Notes: generated by a model from the letters alone, not told the origin. DNA of 26,654 nucleotides from Clostridia bacterium (GCA_017394605.1 JAFPXU010000025.1:1-26654), one strand, 5' to 3'; counted from the stretch's first letter, positions 15,015 to 23,060 are shown. Numbers and translations: made by a program.

Positions 15015-17537
15015 ATGAAAAAAAACTGGATTATCATTGTCAATGTGGTCATCATGATTGCACTGCTGACCTTCGTGGTTATTTATTCCAGGAATACGGT
15101 CCTGAGGCAGATAGAGCATTATGAAAATACAAACATCACAATGGAACGTGTCACCGAGAATTATCTTGAAGGTGAACAGCGGATTTGTGATGTGTGGGCA
15201 CGCTATATCAACAGCGAACGGATGTCGATCGAAGAAGCCGCGTCATTCATACGAATTTCTCATGTGCTTCCGAACGCCTCCGCGCATATCGTGTACGAGG
15301 ATACGCTTTCCGGTCTTTCCACAAGGGCGAAGCAAGGACAATCCGACGATTATTCCGTCTCCTATGAACGAATGGGACTTCTGGACGATCTCAGCTGGAT
15401 CCATGGCATCGGGGAAGCGATCAATATTTCCCGAGCGTATACGAACCCGGTCAACGGTGAGCAGTCCATCGCTTTCTGTAATTTTATTACGCTTTATGAT
15501 TCCGCGACAGGCAGTCCCCGAAACGCCATATTGCTGCGTGTTCTGCTGCTTTCCGAACTTGAACAGAAATGGATCATCCCGCATCAAGAGTTCAAAAATG
15601 CAGAGCTTTCCATGATCGACGCAGACGGCGATTATATTCTCAAAGGACATTCCTTTAAAAATTCCAGTTTCTTTGAGTTTTACAAGTCTTACAATGATAC
15701 GGATTCCGCATCAGCGCAGAAAGTGTTTTCACTGATCACTTCTTCGACCGGATCGTTAACCATGCGTAATTCCCGCGGTGAGAACTGTATCCTTGCGTAT
15801 ACTCCCGTTGCCGTTGCAGGCGGATGGACCTTTCTCAGCTTGCTTCCTACAAAGGACCTGAGCGTCAATGCCGAAAGCTGGCAGTTGATCGGAGCTGTTT
15901 CCGCCGGTCTGCTGTTGCTGTTCATAATTGATTTCGCCGGCATGGTCAATTTCAATAACAAACTCAAGGCTGCAGCCAGAGAAGCTGCGGCGGCAAACAG
16001 AGCGAAAACCGATTTTCTCTCAACGATGTCCCATGATATCCGCACGCCGATGAACGCAATAATCGGTCTGACGACGATTGCTGAAAAGAATCTCGGAGAT
16101 GCGGAATCGGTAGGCGAATACCTGCGGAAGATCTCGATGGCAAGCAATCATCTGCTAACCCTGATAAACGATATCCTGGACATCTCCAAGGTCGAGAGCG
16201 GAAAACTGAACCTGAGCCCGCTGACTTTCTCCATCGTCGAAACGGTTGAAAACCTCGTTAACATGTCGCAGCCGATGATCAAAGAAAAGAATATCGAATT
16301 CAACTTCCGGACCAGACGGATGGATAAAGAATATCTCTACGCCGACCAGCTCAGGCTGAATCAGATATACATTAACATCCTTTCCAATGCCATCAAATAC
16401 ACGGACCCCGGCGGGCAGGTCAGCGTGGATATGCATGAGGAGGAGAGTGAAAAAACCGGGTATGTGCGCCTCTTCTACAGGGTCGCCGATACTGGCATGG
16501 GCATGAGTCCGGAATTTATGAAAAACATGTACCAGCCATTTTCCCGCCAGACTGACAGCCGCGTAAACAGCATCCAGGGAACCGGTCTCGGACTTGCCAT
16601 CACGAAGCAGATGGTCGATCTGATGCGCGGAACCATCGACTGCCAGAGCGAACAGGGTAAAGGAACGACATTTACAGTAATACTGGATCTGCCCGTTGCG
16701 GATCGGCAGAGAGATGATATGATGCTTGAACCGATGGACGTGCTGGTCGTCGATGATGACGAGATCCTTCTCGAGACGGCGGTTGACACGCTTGAATCCC
16801 TCGGCGTTACTGCGGACCGTGCGAGGAGCGGAATGGAAGCGCTCGGCATGATCGCCCACCGTCATCACACCAGCCGGGATTACAGCGTTGTGATCCTTGA
16901 CTGGAAAATGCCTGATCTCGACGGCGTTGAAACGATTCGCCGGATCCGTCAGGAAGCGGGCGTCAATACGCCCATACTACTGATTTCCGCTTATGATTGG
17001 TCGGATATTGAGGATATCGCAAAGGACGCAGGTGCAAACGGTTTCGTCAGCAAGCCACTGTTCCGCTCCACACTTTACGATAAGATCAACTCGCTCCTTG
17101 GAAACGAGGCAAAATCCGTTGAGCCGGAAAACGACTATTCCGATCTTGAGGGGATCAATATCCTCATTGCGGAAGATAATGATGTCAACTGGGAGATCAT
17201 TTCCGCCATGCTTGAGATGTTTGGGATCACGACTGAACGCGCTGAAAACGGCCGTGTGTGCGTTGAGAAGATGCAACAGGCGGACGAAGGAAGTTACACC
17301 CTGATCTTTATGGATATTCAGATGCCTGAGATGAACGGACTGGATGCTACAAGAAACATCCGTTCGCTGGATGATCCATGGGCGTCTTCCATTCCGATCA
17401 TCGCCATGACGGCTGACGCGTTTTCGGAAAATGTCACAGAATGTCTTGAAGCCGGCATGAACGGACATATTGCGAAACCGATCGATATTAAACTTGTCAT
17501 CAAAGAGATTCGCCGAATCAAGGAGGAAAGATCATGA
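15015..17537 (+). CDS. Membrane hybrid sensor histidine kinase with two receiver domains
   Basis: An 840-residue protein. Membrane segment 1 (about 5-24), an extracytoplasmic sensor of about 260 residues (30-288) and membrane segment 2 (about 291-312) are followed by a short linker. The HisKA domain has phospho-acceptor H340 in SHDIRTPMNA. The ATPase domain has the N-box (ILSNAIKY, 455-462), DTGMGM (492-497) and GTGLGL (522-527). Two receiver domains follow, with phosphorylation sites D629 (ILDWKMPDLDG) and D767 (FMDIQMPEMNG). There is no DNA-binding output and no Hpt domain, so it must pass phosphate on or act by interaction. The start at 15015 is chosen for the signal-anchor, with GGGAG 11 nt upstream. 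Its stop overlaps the start of a truncated lipoprotein gene, suggesting the ancestral sensor worked with a solute-binding protein. The ligand is unknown. Confidence 0.92.
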   Translation: MKKNWIIIVNVVIMIALLTFVVIYSRNTVLRQIEHYENTNITMERVTENYLEGEQRICDVWARYINSERMSIEEAASFIRISHVLPNASAHIVYEDTLSGLSTRAKQGQSDDYSVSYERMGLLDDLSWIHGIGEAINISRAYTNPVNGEQSIAFCNFITLYDSATGSPRNAILLRVLLLSELEQKWIIPHQEFKNAELSMIDADGDYILKGHSFKNSSFFEFYKSYNDTDSASAQKVFSLITSSTGSLTMRNSRGENCILAYTPVAVAGGWTFLSLLPTKDLSVNAESWQLIGAVSAGLLLLFIIDFAGMVNFNNKLKAAAREAAAANRAKTDFLSTMSHDIRTPMNAIIGLTTIAEKNLGDAESVGEYLRKISMASNHLLTLINDILDISKVESGKLNLSPLTFSIVETVENLVNMSQPMIKEKNIEFNFRTRRMDKEYLYADQLRLNQIYINILSNAIKYTDPGGQVSVDMHEEESEKTGYVRLFYRVADTGMGMSPEFMKNMYQPFSRQTDSRVNSIQGTGLGLAITKQMVDLMRGTIDCQSEQGKGTTFTVILDLPVADRQRDDMMLEPMDVLVVDDDEILLETAVDTLESLGVTADRARSGMEALGMIAHRHHTSRDYSVVILDWKMPDLDGVETIRRIRQEAGVNTPILLISAYDWSDIEDIAKDAGANGFVSKPLFRSTLYDKINSLLGNEAKSVEPENDYSDLEGINILIAEDNDVNWEIISAMLEMFGITTERAENGRVCVEKMQQADEGSYTLIFMDIQMPEMNGLDATRNIRSLDDPWASSIPIIAMTADAFSENVTECLEAGMNGHIAKPIDIKLVIKEIRRIKEERS

Positions 17538-17758
17538 AAAAACTGCTCTGCGCCATTTTGGCCGTCTGCATGTTAGTTTCTTTGGCTGCCTGTGCCGGCA
17601 AGCCAAAGGAACAAGCTGCAGAAGGATTCAAACCTGCGCTTGACACGGCGACCAACTGCAAAACAAAAAGCCCCAAATCTTTTGGGACTTTCTTTGATAT
17701 ATGGTACCCGGTAGGGGAGTCGAACCCCTGTTACCGCCGTGAGAGGGCGGTGTCCTAG
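17534..17758 (+). pseudogene. Truncated solute-binding lipoprotein (remnant)
   Basis: The start ATG overlaps the kinase stop as ATGA, and AGGAGG (17521-17526) sits 7 nt upstream, so translation is expected. The first 20 residues are a clean lipoprotein signal (MKKLLCAILAVCMLVSLAAC), followed by a short tether and FKPALDTATNCK. This resembles the mature N terminus of clostridial extracellular solute-binding proteins. From about 17661 on, the reading frame only translates the antisense of the tRNA-Glu terminator and the tRNA itself, so the genuine part ends after about 43 codons. The bulk of the binding domain is missing. An intact tiny lipoprotein is the alternative, but the frame's run into a tRNA argues against it. 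Confidence 0.65.
17661..17688 (-). terminator. Terminator downstream of tRNA-Glu
   Basis: CCCAAA (17672-17677) pairs with TTTGGG (17681-17686). On the minus strand the hairpin is followed by CTTTTTGTTTTG. The stem is short, and on the plus strand it is also followed by a T-containing stretch, so it may work in both directions. Confidence 0.6.
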
Positions 17759-17777
17759 GCCACTAGACGAACCGAGC
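17702..17777 (-). tRNA. tRNA-Glu(CUC)
   Basis: A 76-nt tRNA on the minus strand that begins GCTCGGTTCGTCTAGTGG and ends in an encoded CCA. The anticodon loop CTCTCAC gives anticodon CUC. The G1-U72 pair is typical of Gram-positive tRNA-Glu. The T-loop GGTTCGACTCC is present. Confidence 0.95.
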
Positions 17778-17795
17778 AAAAACTCAACAATCAGA

Positions 17796-17824
17796 ATAAT
17801 ACCGAAAATGAATATTCCTGTCAA
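17796..17824 (-). promoter_or_regulatory. Promoter for tRNA-Glu
   Basis: On the minus strand, consensus TTGACA (complement of 17819-17824), a 17-bp spacer and TATTAT (complement of 17796-17801). It starts only 5 nt beyond the stop codon of the upstream CHR gene, with no terminator between. Confidence 0.8.
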
Positions 17825-17829
17825 GTCAT

Positions 17830-18393
17830 TTATAGAGGAATTATAATGCCGATCACCGCACCCGCAAGGATAAATACGATCGGGTGCAGCTTACTGATCT
17901 TCTTGATCTGAGTCAGGACTATCATGACCACAAACAATAACGCGCACCGGAGATCAACAGACCTGAAATCAGCGAAAGAAGTAATCTTCAATGCGGAAAA
18001 CAGAACGGTAAGGCAGGCTGCGGCAATCAGTCCTGTTACGGCAGAATGAAGCGCGTTGAACATATCGTTTACGATCTTGGACTGACGGTATTTATTATAT
18101 GCCCTCGCGATAATCGTGATGATGATCACGGAAGGAAGAATCAGCGAAAACGTTGCGACAAGTGCTCCGGGTATACCAGCTGCGGAAAAGCCGCAGTAGG
18201 TGGCGGCGTTAATGCCGATAGGGCCGGGCGTGGATTCCGCGATTGCAATCATATCCGTCAGTTTGATGTTCTGGAACCATTCTGAATATTTGACAGTCAT
18301 TTCCGTCAGGAACGGAATCGTCGCAAGACCGCCGCCGACAGCAAACAGGCCGGTTTTAAAGAATTCAAGAAAGAGAATCAGCAGCGTGTTCAT
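17830..18393 (-). CDS. chrA: CHR (chromate transporter) family protein, second half-size subunit
   Basis: A 187-residue hydrophobic protein corresponding to one CHR domain. The conserved stretch FFKTGLFAVGGGLATIPFL (about residues 9-27) and the motif ESTPGPIGINAATYCGF mark the family, followed by three or four membrane segments. Full-length ChrA carries two such domains. In many Firmicutes these are two short genes whose products work together as a pair. Members export chromate or transport other anions, and the natural substrate is often unknown. The start at 18393 overlaps the upstream stop (ATGA), indicating coupled translation. An upstream in-frame extension to 18495 would read inside the preceding gene and is rejected. 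Confidence 0.9.
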   Translation of the reverse strand: MNTLLILFLEFFKTGLFAVGGGLATIPFLTEMTVKYSEWFQNIKLTDMIAIAESTPGPIGINAATYCGFSAAGIPGALVATFSLILPSVIIITIIARAYNKYRQSKIVNDMFNALHSAVTGLIAAACLTVLFSALKITSFADFRSVDLRCALLFVVMIVLTQIKKISKLHPIVFILAGAVIGIIIPL

Positions 18394-18923
18394 GCTTTCG
18401 CCCTCCCGTACAGTATGCCCGCAAGCGCGACGGCGATCACAACGATGACAGGAGAAATATGCATGAAGGCAATAGCTGCGAATGAAGCCACACACAGCAA
18501 TGCGGTCAGCCAGTTGTGGATGCTCTTTTTACCCAGTTTTATAACGGAAGAAGCTATCAGCGCAGCTACAGCAACGCGTATCCCGTTAAACGCGTGCGCA
18601 ACGACCGGGGAACCCCAGAACTGTTTTAAAACCGAAGCGATCAGAAGAATGACGATAACGGGAACCGTCACAATCCCCAAGGTAGCCGCAATGCTTCCCG
18701 GAACTTTCTTCCGCTTATATCCGACAAATGTCGCCGTATTGATCGCGATGACGCCGGGTGTGCACTGCGCGACGGCAAAATAATCCATCAGTTCGTCTTC
18801 CGTAGCCCAGTTCCTTGTTTCGGACAGTTCTCGGATCAGAAGCGGGAGCATGGAATAACCGCCGCCGAAGAGGAAGGCGCCGATCTTCATAAAACAAAGA
18901 TAAATCTGAATTAATTCCTTCAT
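18390..18923 (-). CDS. chrA: CHR (chromate transporter) family protein, first half-size subunit
   Basis: A 177-residue single CHR domain with FMKIGAFLFGGGYSMLPLL (about 11-29) and the family motif QCTPGVIAINTATFVGY, then several membrane helices. The start at 18923 shares a base with the stop codon of the preceding gene (TGATG), with GGGGAG upstream. Paired with the next short CHR gene it should form the functional two-domain transporter (compare the Bacillus YwrA/YwrB pair). The substrate is not evident. Confidence 0.9.
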   Translation of the reverse strand: MKELIQIYLCFMKIGAFLFGGGYSMLPLLIRELSETRNWATEDELMDYFAVAQCTPGVIAINTATFVGYKRKKVPGSIAATLGIVTVPVIVILLIASVLKQFWGSPVVAHAFNGIRVAVAALIASSVIKLGKKSIHNWLTALLCVASFAAIAFMHISPVIVVIAVALAGILYGRAKA

Positions 18924-20341
18924 CAGAACACTCCCCACTGCAAAGCAAAAGCGTACAGGTATCCCGAAAGCAGCACGATCGACAGGATGCTGAACAAAAA
19001 GCTCCATGCTTTATGCTTGAGACAAGCGGCAAGACCGATCAGAACAGGCACGCAAAGAATGGAATATCTCGGTGCAGACACAAGATTCCCGAAGCTGAAT
19101 GCTGCGAGATAATAAAAGATTCCGTAAACCGTGAAGGAAAGACGGATCCTCCGCACGGACAGGAGAAGTAACAACGGAACAGCAACAAAACAGATCAGAT
19201 TAGGCAGGACATAACCATACAGCGCCTGAGCAGATCCGGAAGCAAACGAGTGAAAAAATGTCTGAACGACAGTGCAGAAATTCTGAAAAACCGTCGTGAA
19301 TCCTGTATTGGGAAGTTCAGCAGACAGGATGAACCACGGAAATACCGTACCGGATCTCCGTTCGATCAGTGTCACGCAGAATACCGTAACGGCAGGGATC
19401 AGAAAAGCGGAAAGCATCTTCGGAATATACGCTCCTGAGAGCGCTCCGGTATCGACTGAAGTGCTGCGGTCGTTTCGGAAATCCGTCATCAGTTCAAAAA
19501 CGACGGGAACGATGAGCAGGACACCCGTCAGGGCTGTTGCAGCTCCCGCAGCGGCGGAAAGAACTGCGGGGAAGTAACGGCGTCTGCGAGCGAATGACAG
19601 CGTCAGAATTGATAATAACAGATATAAAGCGTCCGCAGCGGGCAGATTCAGCAGAAAAGAAGGTGGCAGAACACAAAGAAACCACACGGCACGGAACGCG
19701 CAGCCGTTACCGTGATCATTCAATACGAGTCTGTAAAGCGCCGCTGACGAAAGAATGAAGCAGAGGAAAGATAGGATCAACCCCGCAAGAAACCGGTTTC
19801 CGGTCAGAAGATTCAAACCGGATACGAGCGCAGGATAAAGAGGAAACAGCGGCAGATAGGAGGATGTCGGGAAACCGGGAGCGGCATACCAGCTGTTCGA
19901 AATATTTAAGTAGGAGCTGCCCTGCGAATAGGGCGGATCCCAGAGTGCGGACATCTGCAGTATACCGGATTCATATCCGTATACAGCCGTATGTATCGCG
20001 TAAACGGCGACAAAAAACACGATTCTGGATAATGCCGCCATCAGAATGACCGTCAGTACGGGATGACGGACGGTAGGGGATAGGGAACGCTTTCCGTGAA
20101 CGTCCGCCGCATCCGGCAAGGAATCGGATCCGGCCCGCATCAGTTCCAGAAAACATCCTGAAGTCCGGATCAGTAGAAACGCGATGAGTAACGCAAGCAG
20201 ACCGGTAAAGACGGTCGGCAACACAGCGGAAGAATTGCCCATAAGCCAGAACGCAAAAAAGCCGATCAGGACAACCTGGGGCATCAGAGTAATCAGTACA
20301 GACTTTACCGTATTCTGTTTGTCAGAGAGATTCGGTTTCAT
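18923..20341 (-). CDS. Multi-pass membrane protein resembling Gpi18/PIG-V-type mannosyltransferases
   Basis: A 472-residue protein with roughly 10-12 hydrophobic segments. Two features fit the GT-C fold of Gpi18/PIG-V-like glycosyltransferases: an acidic WD at 134-135 after the first helix pair, in an outward loop, and LPLFPLYP (163-170), matching the family's FFPLYP signature. Such enzymes move a sugar from a lipid-phosphate donor outside the membrane. The bacterial acceptor is unknown. Its stop overlaps the start of the CHR gene by one base and it lies 10 nt after the zinc-ribbon gene. No strong ribosome site precedes the ATG, so it may depend on translation of the gene before it. Confidence 0.6.
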   Translation of the reverse strand: MKPNLSDKQNTVKSVLITLMPQVVLIGFFAFWLMGNSSAVLPTVFTGLLALLIAFLLIRTSGCFLELMRAGSDSLPDAADVHGKRSLSPTVRHPVLTVILMAALSRIVFFVAVYAIHTAVYGYESGILQMSALWDPPYSQGSSYLNISNSWYAAPGFPTSSYLPLFPLYPALVSGLNLLTGNRFLAGLILSFLCFILSSAALYRLVLNDHGNGCAFRAVWFLCVLPPSFLLNLPAADALYLLLSILTLSFARRRRYFPAVLSAAAGAATALTGVLLIVPVVFELMTDFRNDRSTSVDTGALSGAYIPKMLSAFLIPAVTVFCVTLIERRSGTVFPWFILSAELPNTGFTTVFQNFCTVVQTFFHSFASGSAQALYGYVLPNLICFVAVPLLLLLSVRRIRLSFTVYGIFYYLAAFSFGNLVSAPRYSILCVPVLIGLAACLKHKAWSFLFSILSIVLLSGYLYAFALQWGVF

Positions 20342-20351
20342 ATCAGTATAA

Positions 20352-20573
20352 TCAGGAAGCTGCCAGCTTCAGTAAACCTATAACGAGATAATACAGCAAG
20401 ATCATGACCGGGATACCGATCAGAATTGCGAGCCACTGCTTCTTGAGCGTTGTTTTCTCGGGCTTTGGAGCGTTTTGCTCCGCATCCCGGATGAGATCGG
20501 AAACGGGAAAGCATTTGGGGCACTGTCCCAGCTGATCGTTATAAAATGTTCCGCATTTATCGCAATGTTTCAA
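20352..20573 (-). CDS. Small zinc-ribbon membrane protein
   Basis: A protein of about 73 residues. The N-terminal zinc ribbon has CDKC and CPKC, about 15 residues apart. A polar stretch (EQNAPKPEKTTLKKQ) leads to one C-terminal membrane helix (QWLAILIGIPVMILLYYLVIGLL). The start is ambiguous. A TTG at 20573 gives MKHCDKCG, typical for such proteins, with GAGG a few bases upstream. A GTG at 20585 would add four residues and would read through that ribosome site. Function unknown. It heads the operon with the Gpi18-like and CHR genes. Confidence 0.7.
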   Translation of the reverse strand: MKHCDKCGTFYNDQLGQCPKCFPVSDLIRDAEQNAPKPEKTTLKKQWLAILIGIPVMILLYYLVIGLLKLAAS

Positions 20574-20606
20574 GCGGCACCTCACCGTATCGGAATCGTT
20601 TGTGAC

Positions 20607-20636
20607 TTGACATCATTGTATCACATATCCTATAGT
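20607..20636 (+). promoter_or_regulatory. Promoter for the cysE-cysS T-box transcript
   Basis: Consensus TTGACA (20607-20612), an 18-bp spacer and TATAGT (20631-20636). The leader starts near 20643. Confidence 0.75.
20615..20623 (-). promoter_or_regulatory. Extended -10 promoter for the zinc-ribbon operon
   Basis: On the minus strand, TGATACAAT reads as an extended -10 (TACAAT is the complement of 20615-20620). No good -35 is seen. It lies inside the spacer of the T-box promoter on the other strand. Confidence 0.4.
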
Positions 20637-20642
20637 TAATCT

Positions 20643-20889
20643 GTTAAAAGCGTGTAACAAAGTAGAGTAGGAACCGCTCCGGTGTAAAGAGAGTATTAGT
20701 TTGGTGCGATAATACCGCCGTCAGTTCTGAAGTGCACTTTGGTAGCTTCCGGTGACAAAGTAATCTGCGAGTATCTCCGGACGGGTCGTGACCGTTATAT
20801 CACATGCCGTAAGTGGGATTTTTATCCAAATAAAGTGGAACCGCGGATTATTTCGTCTTTATTCTTTTGCAATAAAGACTTTTTTATTT
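20643..20889 (+). promoter_or_regulatory. T-box riboswitch, cysteine-specific
   Basis: This transcribed leader controls cysE and cysS by sensing uncharged tRNA-Cys. Stem I marks are AGAGAG (20685-20690 region), the distal-loop sequence GGTGCGA (about 20703-20709) and the likely specifier codon TGC (20733-20735) followed by a purine. The T-box AAAGTGGAACCGCGG (20832-20846) carries TGGA, which fits the NCCA end of a tRNA with U73. The antiterminator and terminator are visibly exclusive: AATAAAG occurs at 20829-20835 and again at 20871-20877, and both can pair with CTTTATT (20857-20863). The specifier assignment is from pattern, not from a folded model. Confidence 0.92.
20855..20885 (+). terminator. 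Regulated terminator of the T-box leader
   Basis: GTCTTTATT (20855-20863) pairs with AATAAAGAC (20871-20879), followed by six T (20880-20885). The 5' arm is shared with the antiterminator. Confidence 0.9.
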
Positions 20890-20905
20890 ATTGAGGGAGA
20901 ATCAC

Positions 20906-21649
20906 GTGTTTGATTTGATGAAAGAAGACATGAAGTGCGTAATGGACCGGGACCCGGCTGCCAAAAGCAAGGCGGAAGTCTTTTTCTGCTATCCAGGACT
21001 TCACGCAGTCTGGTATTACAGAATAGCGCACTGGTTCTATAAAAAAGGCAGAAAAACGTTCGCGCGATATATTTCATCGGTCGGAAGATTCCGCACCGGT
21101 GCGGACATACATCCGGCTGCGGAGATCGGCAGGAGACTGTTTATCGATCACGCGCAGGGTGTAGTTGTGGGTGAAACCACCGTGATAGGAAATGACGTCA
21201 CGATGTACCAGGGCGCTACGCTCGGCGGAACAGGAAAAGAGACAGGAAAGCGTCATCCGACGATCGGCGATCACGTCATGATCTCATCCGGCGCTTCCGT
21301 TCTCGGGCCTGTCAAAATTGGCAACCATGTGCGCGTCGGAGCGGGCGCCGTCGTGCTGACGGATGTTCCTGCATACGCGACGGTCGTCGGCGTTCCCGGA
21401 CACGTCGTCAGAATGCGCACGCCTTCATGCGGGAAATGCGGCCGCCTGACCTGCGAATCGAACTATCAGAAATGCGAATATACGAAGATCTGCCCGGAAA
21501 GGTCAGATAATTGTCCGGTCCGGCAGACGACGGACGATGTCATCGATTTGAACCAGATGAATCTTCCGGACCCGGTTCAGCAGCAGATCAATGACCTGAC
21601 GGAAAGGATCCGTCAGCTGGAAAGCAAATTGGAAAACAGCAAATCCTGA
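20906..21649 (+). CDS. cysE: Serine O-acetyltransferase with a cysteine-rich insert
   Basis: A 247-residue enzyme that acetylates serine with acetyl-CoA, the first step of cysteine synthesis. A helical N-terminal part is followed by a left-handed beta-helix (about 65-170). The expected active-site residues D67 (GADIHP), H82 (DHAQG) and H117 (KRHPTI) and the GGTGK loop are present. The C terminus [20 protein letters not shown] is the usual helix. Between the two lies an unusual segment with six cysteines (C175, C178, C183, C190, C196, C203) that could hold a metal or disulfides. The GTG start at 20906 has GAGGGAG 6 nt upstream. A TTG at 20891 would overlap that site. It is first in a T-box-controlled operon. 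Confidence 0.93.
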   Translation: MFDLMKEDMKCVMDRDPAAKSKAEVFFCYPGLHAVWYYRIAHWFYKKGRKTFARYISSVGRFRTGADIHPAAEIGRRLFIDHAQGVVVGETTVIGNDVTMYQGATLGGTGKETGKRHPTIGDHVMISSGASVLGPVKIGNHVRVGAGAVVLTDVPAYATVVGVPGHVVRMRTPSCGKCGRLTCESNYQKCEYTKICPERSDNCPVRQTTDDVIDLNQMNLPDPVQQQINDLTERIRQLESKLENSKS

Positions 21650-21671
21650 AACAAGGCTGAAGGAGTATAAA

Positions 21672-23060
21672 ATGCAGATTTACAACACCATGACAAGAAA
21701 GAAAGAGGAGCTCGTTCCTCTCGAGCCCGGCAAGATCGGCATGTACGCATGCGGTCCGACCGTCTACAACTATTTCCATATCGGAAACGCGAGACCGTTT
21801 ATCGTCTTTGATACCCTCCGCAGATATCTCGAATATCTCGGATACGAGGTAACATTCGTCCAGAATTTCACCGATATCGACGATAAGATGATCAAGCGGG
21901 CAAACGAGGAGGGCATTACCGTCAAGGAGCTCGGCGACCGTTTCATCGAGGAATACTACCGTGACGCCGACGCGCTCGGCATCAAGCGCGCTTCTGTCAA
22001 CCCGAGGGCGACGGAACATATACAGGAGATCATCCGTCTCGTACAGACACTGATCGACAAAGGGCATGCTTACGTAGCCGATAACGGTGACGTGTATTAT
22101 TCCGTCCGGAGTTTTCCGGGTTACGGCAAGCTCTCCGGCCAGAACATAGACGATCTGGAAAACGGCGCCAGGGTCGATCCGACGGAAGAAAAGCGTGACG
22201 CTTTGGACTTCGCCGTCTGGAAAGCGGAAAAGCCGGGCGAGCCTTCCTGGGATTCGCCGTGGGGAAAGGGCAGACCCGGATGGCATATCGAATGCTCCGC
22301 GATGAGCATGTCGATTCTCGGAAAAACGTTCGACATTCACGGCGGTGGTCAGGATCTGATTTTCCCGCATCACGAAAACGAGATCGCCCAGTCCGAGGCC
22401 GCGACGGGTAAAGCGTTCGCGCGTTACTGGATGCATAACGGATACATCAATGTCGACAATCAGAAAATGTCAAAATCCCTCGGCAATTTCTTTACGGTCA
22501 GGGATATCTCCAAGGAATACGATCTGGAAGCCGTAAGAATGTTTCTTCTTTCCGTCCAGTACAGAAATCCGGTCAACTTCTCGAGAGAGCTGATCCAGCA
22601 ATCGAAAACGGCACTCGACCGGCTGAAAATCGCAAGGCAGCGCCTCGAGGATGCCGCTGCGGGCCCGAAAACGGAAGCTGACGCGGAATTCCTTTCCGAG
22701 CTCGAAACCTGCAGAAAACGCTTTGAGGAAGCAATGGACGACGATCTGAACACGGCGGACGCGATCGGTGTTCTGTTCGATCTGTCCCATACGATCAACA
22801 CGTTCGTGTCTCAGCCCAGGGATAAGGCATCGCTTGACGCTGCGAAAAAGCTGTTTGATTCACTGACAGGCGTTCTCGGTCTGTGCCAGAAAAAAGAGCA
22901 GGAAGAGATTCCGCAGGAAGCGCTTGATCTTCTTGAACAACGTCAGGCCGCTAGAAAGGAAAAGAACTATAAACTCGCCGATTCCATCCGCGAACAGCTG
23001 AAGGAAATGGGCTACAGCATCGAAGATTCCGCTCAGGGATCCAAACTGAAAAAGAATTAA
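21672..23060 (+). CDS. cysS: Cysteinyl-tRNA synthetase
   Basis: A 462-residue class I aminoacyl-tRNA synthetase that charges tRNA-Cys. The active-site zinc ligand C27 (YACGPTVYNYFHIGNARPF region), the HIGH-type HIGN (36-39), WHIECSAMS and GGGQDLIFPHHENE, and the KMSKS loop (about 265-269, QKMSKSLGN) are all in order. Its length is normal. GAAGGAG lies 6 nt before the ATG. It lies 22 nt after cysE under the same cysteine T-box, an arrangement common in Firmicutes. Its substrate tRNA-Cys(GCA) is encoded at the right end of this window. Confidence 0.97.
   Translation: MQIYNTMTRKKEELVPLEPGKIGMYACGPTVYNYFHIGNARPFIVFDTLRRYLEYLGYEVTFVQNFTDIDDKMIKRANEEGITVKELGDRFIEEYYRDADALGIKRASVNPRATEHIQEIIRLVQTLIDKGHAYVADNGDVYYSVRSFPGYGKLSGQNIDDLENGARVDPTEEKRDALDFAVWKAEKPGEPSWDSPWGKGRPGWHIECSAMSMSILGKTFDIHGGGQDLIFPHHENEIAQSEAATGKAFARYWMHNGYINVDNQKMSKSLGNFFTVRDISKEYDLEAVRMFLLSVQYRNPVNFSRELIQQSKTALDRLKIARQRLEDAAAGPKTEADAEFLSELETCRKRFEEAMDDDLNTADAIGVLFDLSHTINTFVSQPRDKASLDAAKKLFDSLTGVLGLCQKKEQEEIPQEALDLLEQRQAARKEKNYKLADSIREQLKEMGYSIEDSAQGSKLKKN

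Noticed and set aside
17534..17777. An attachment site with a duplicated tRNA-Glu 3' end.
   Set aside because: No second copy of the tRNA 3' sequence is visible nearby, and no integrase or phage gene is in the window.
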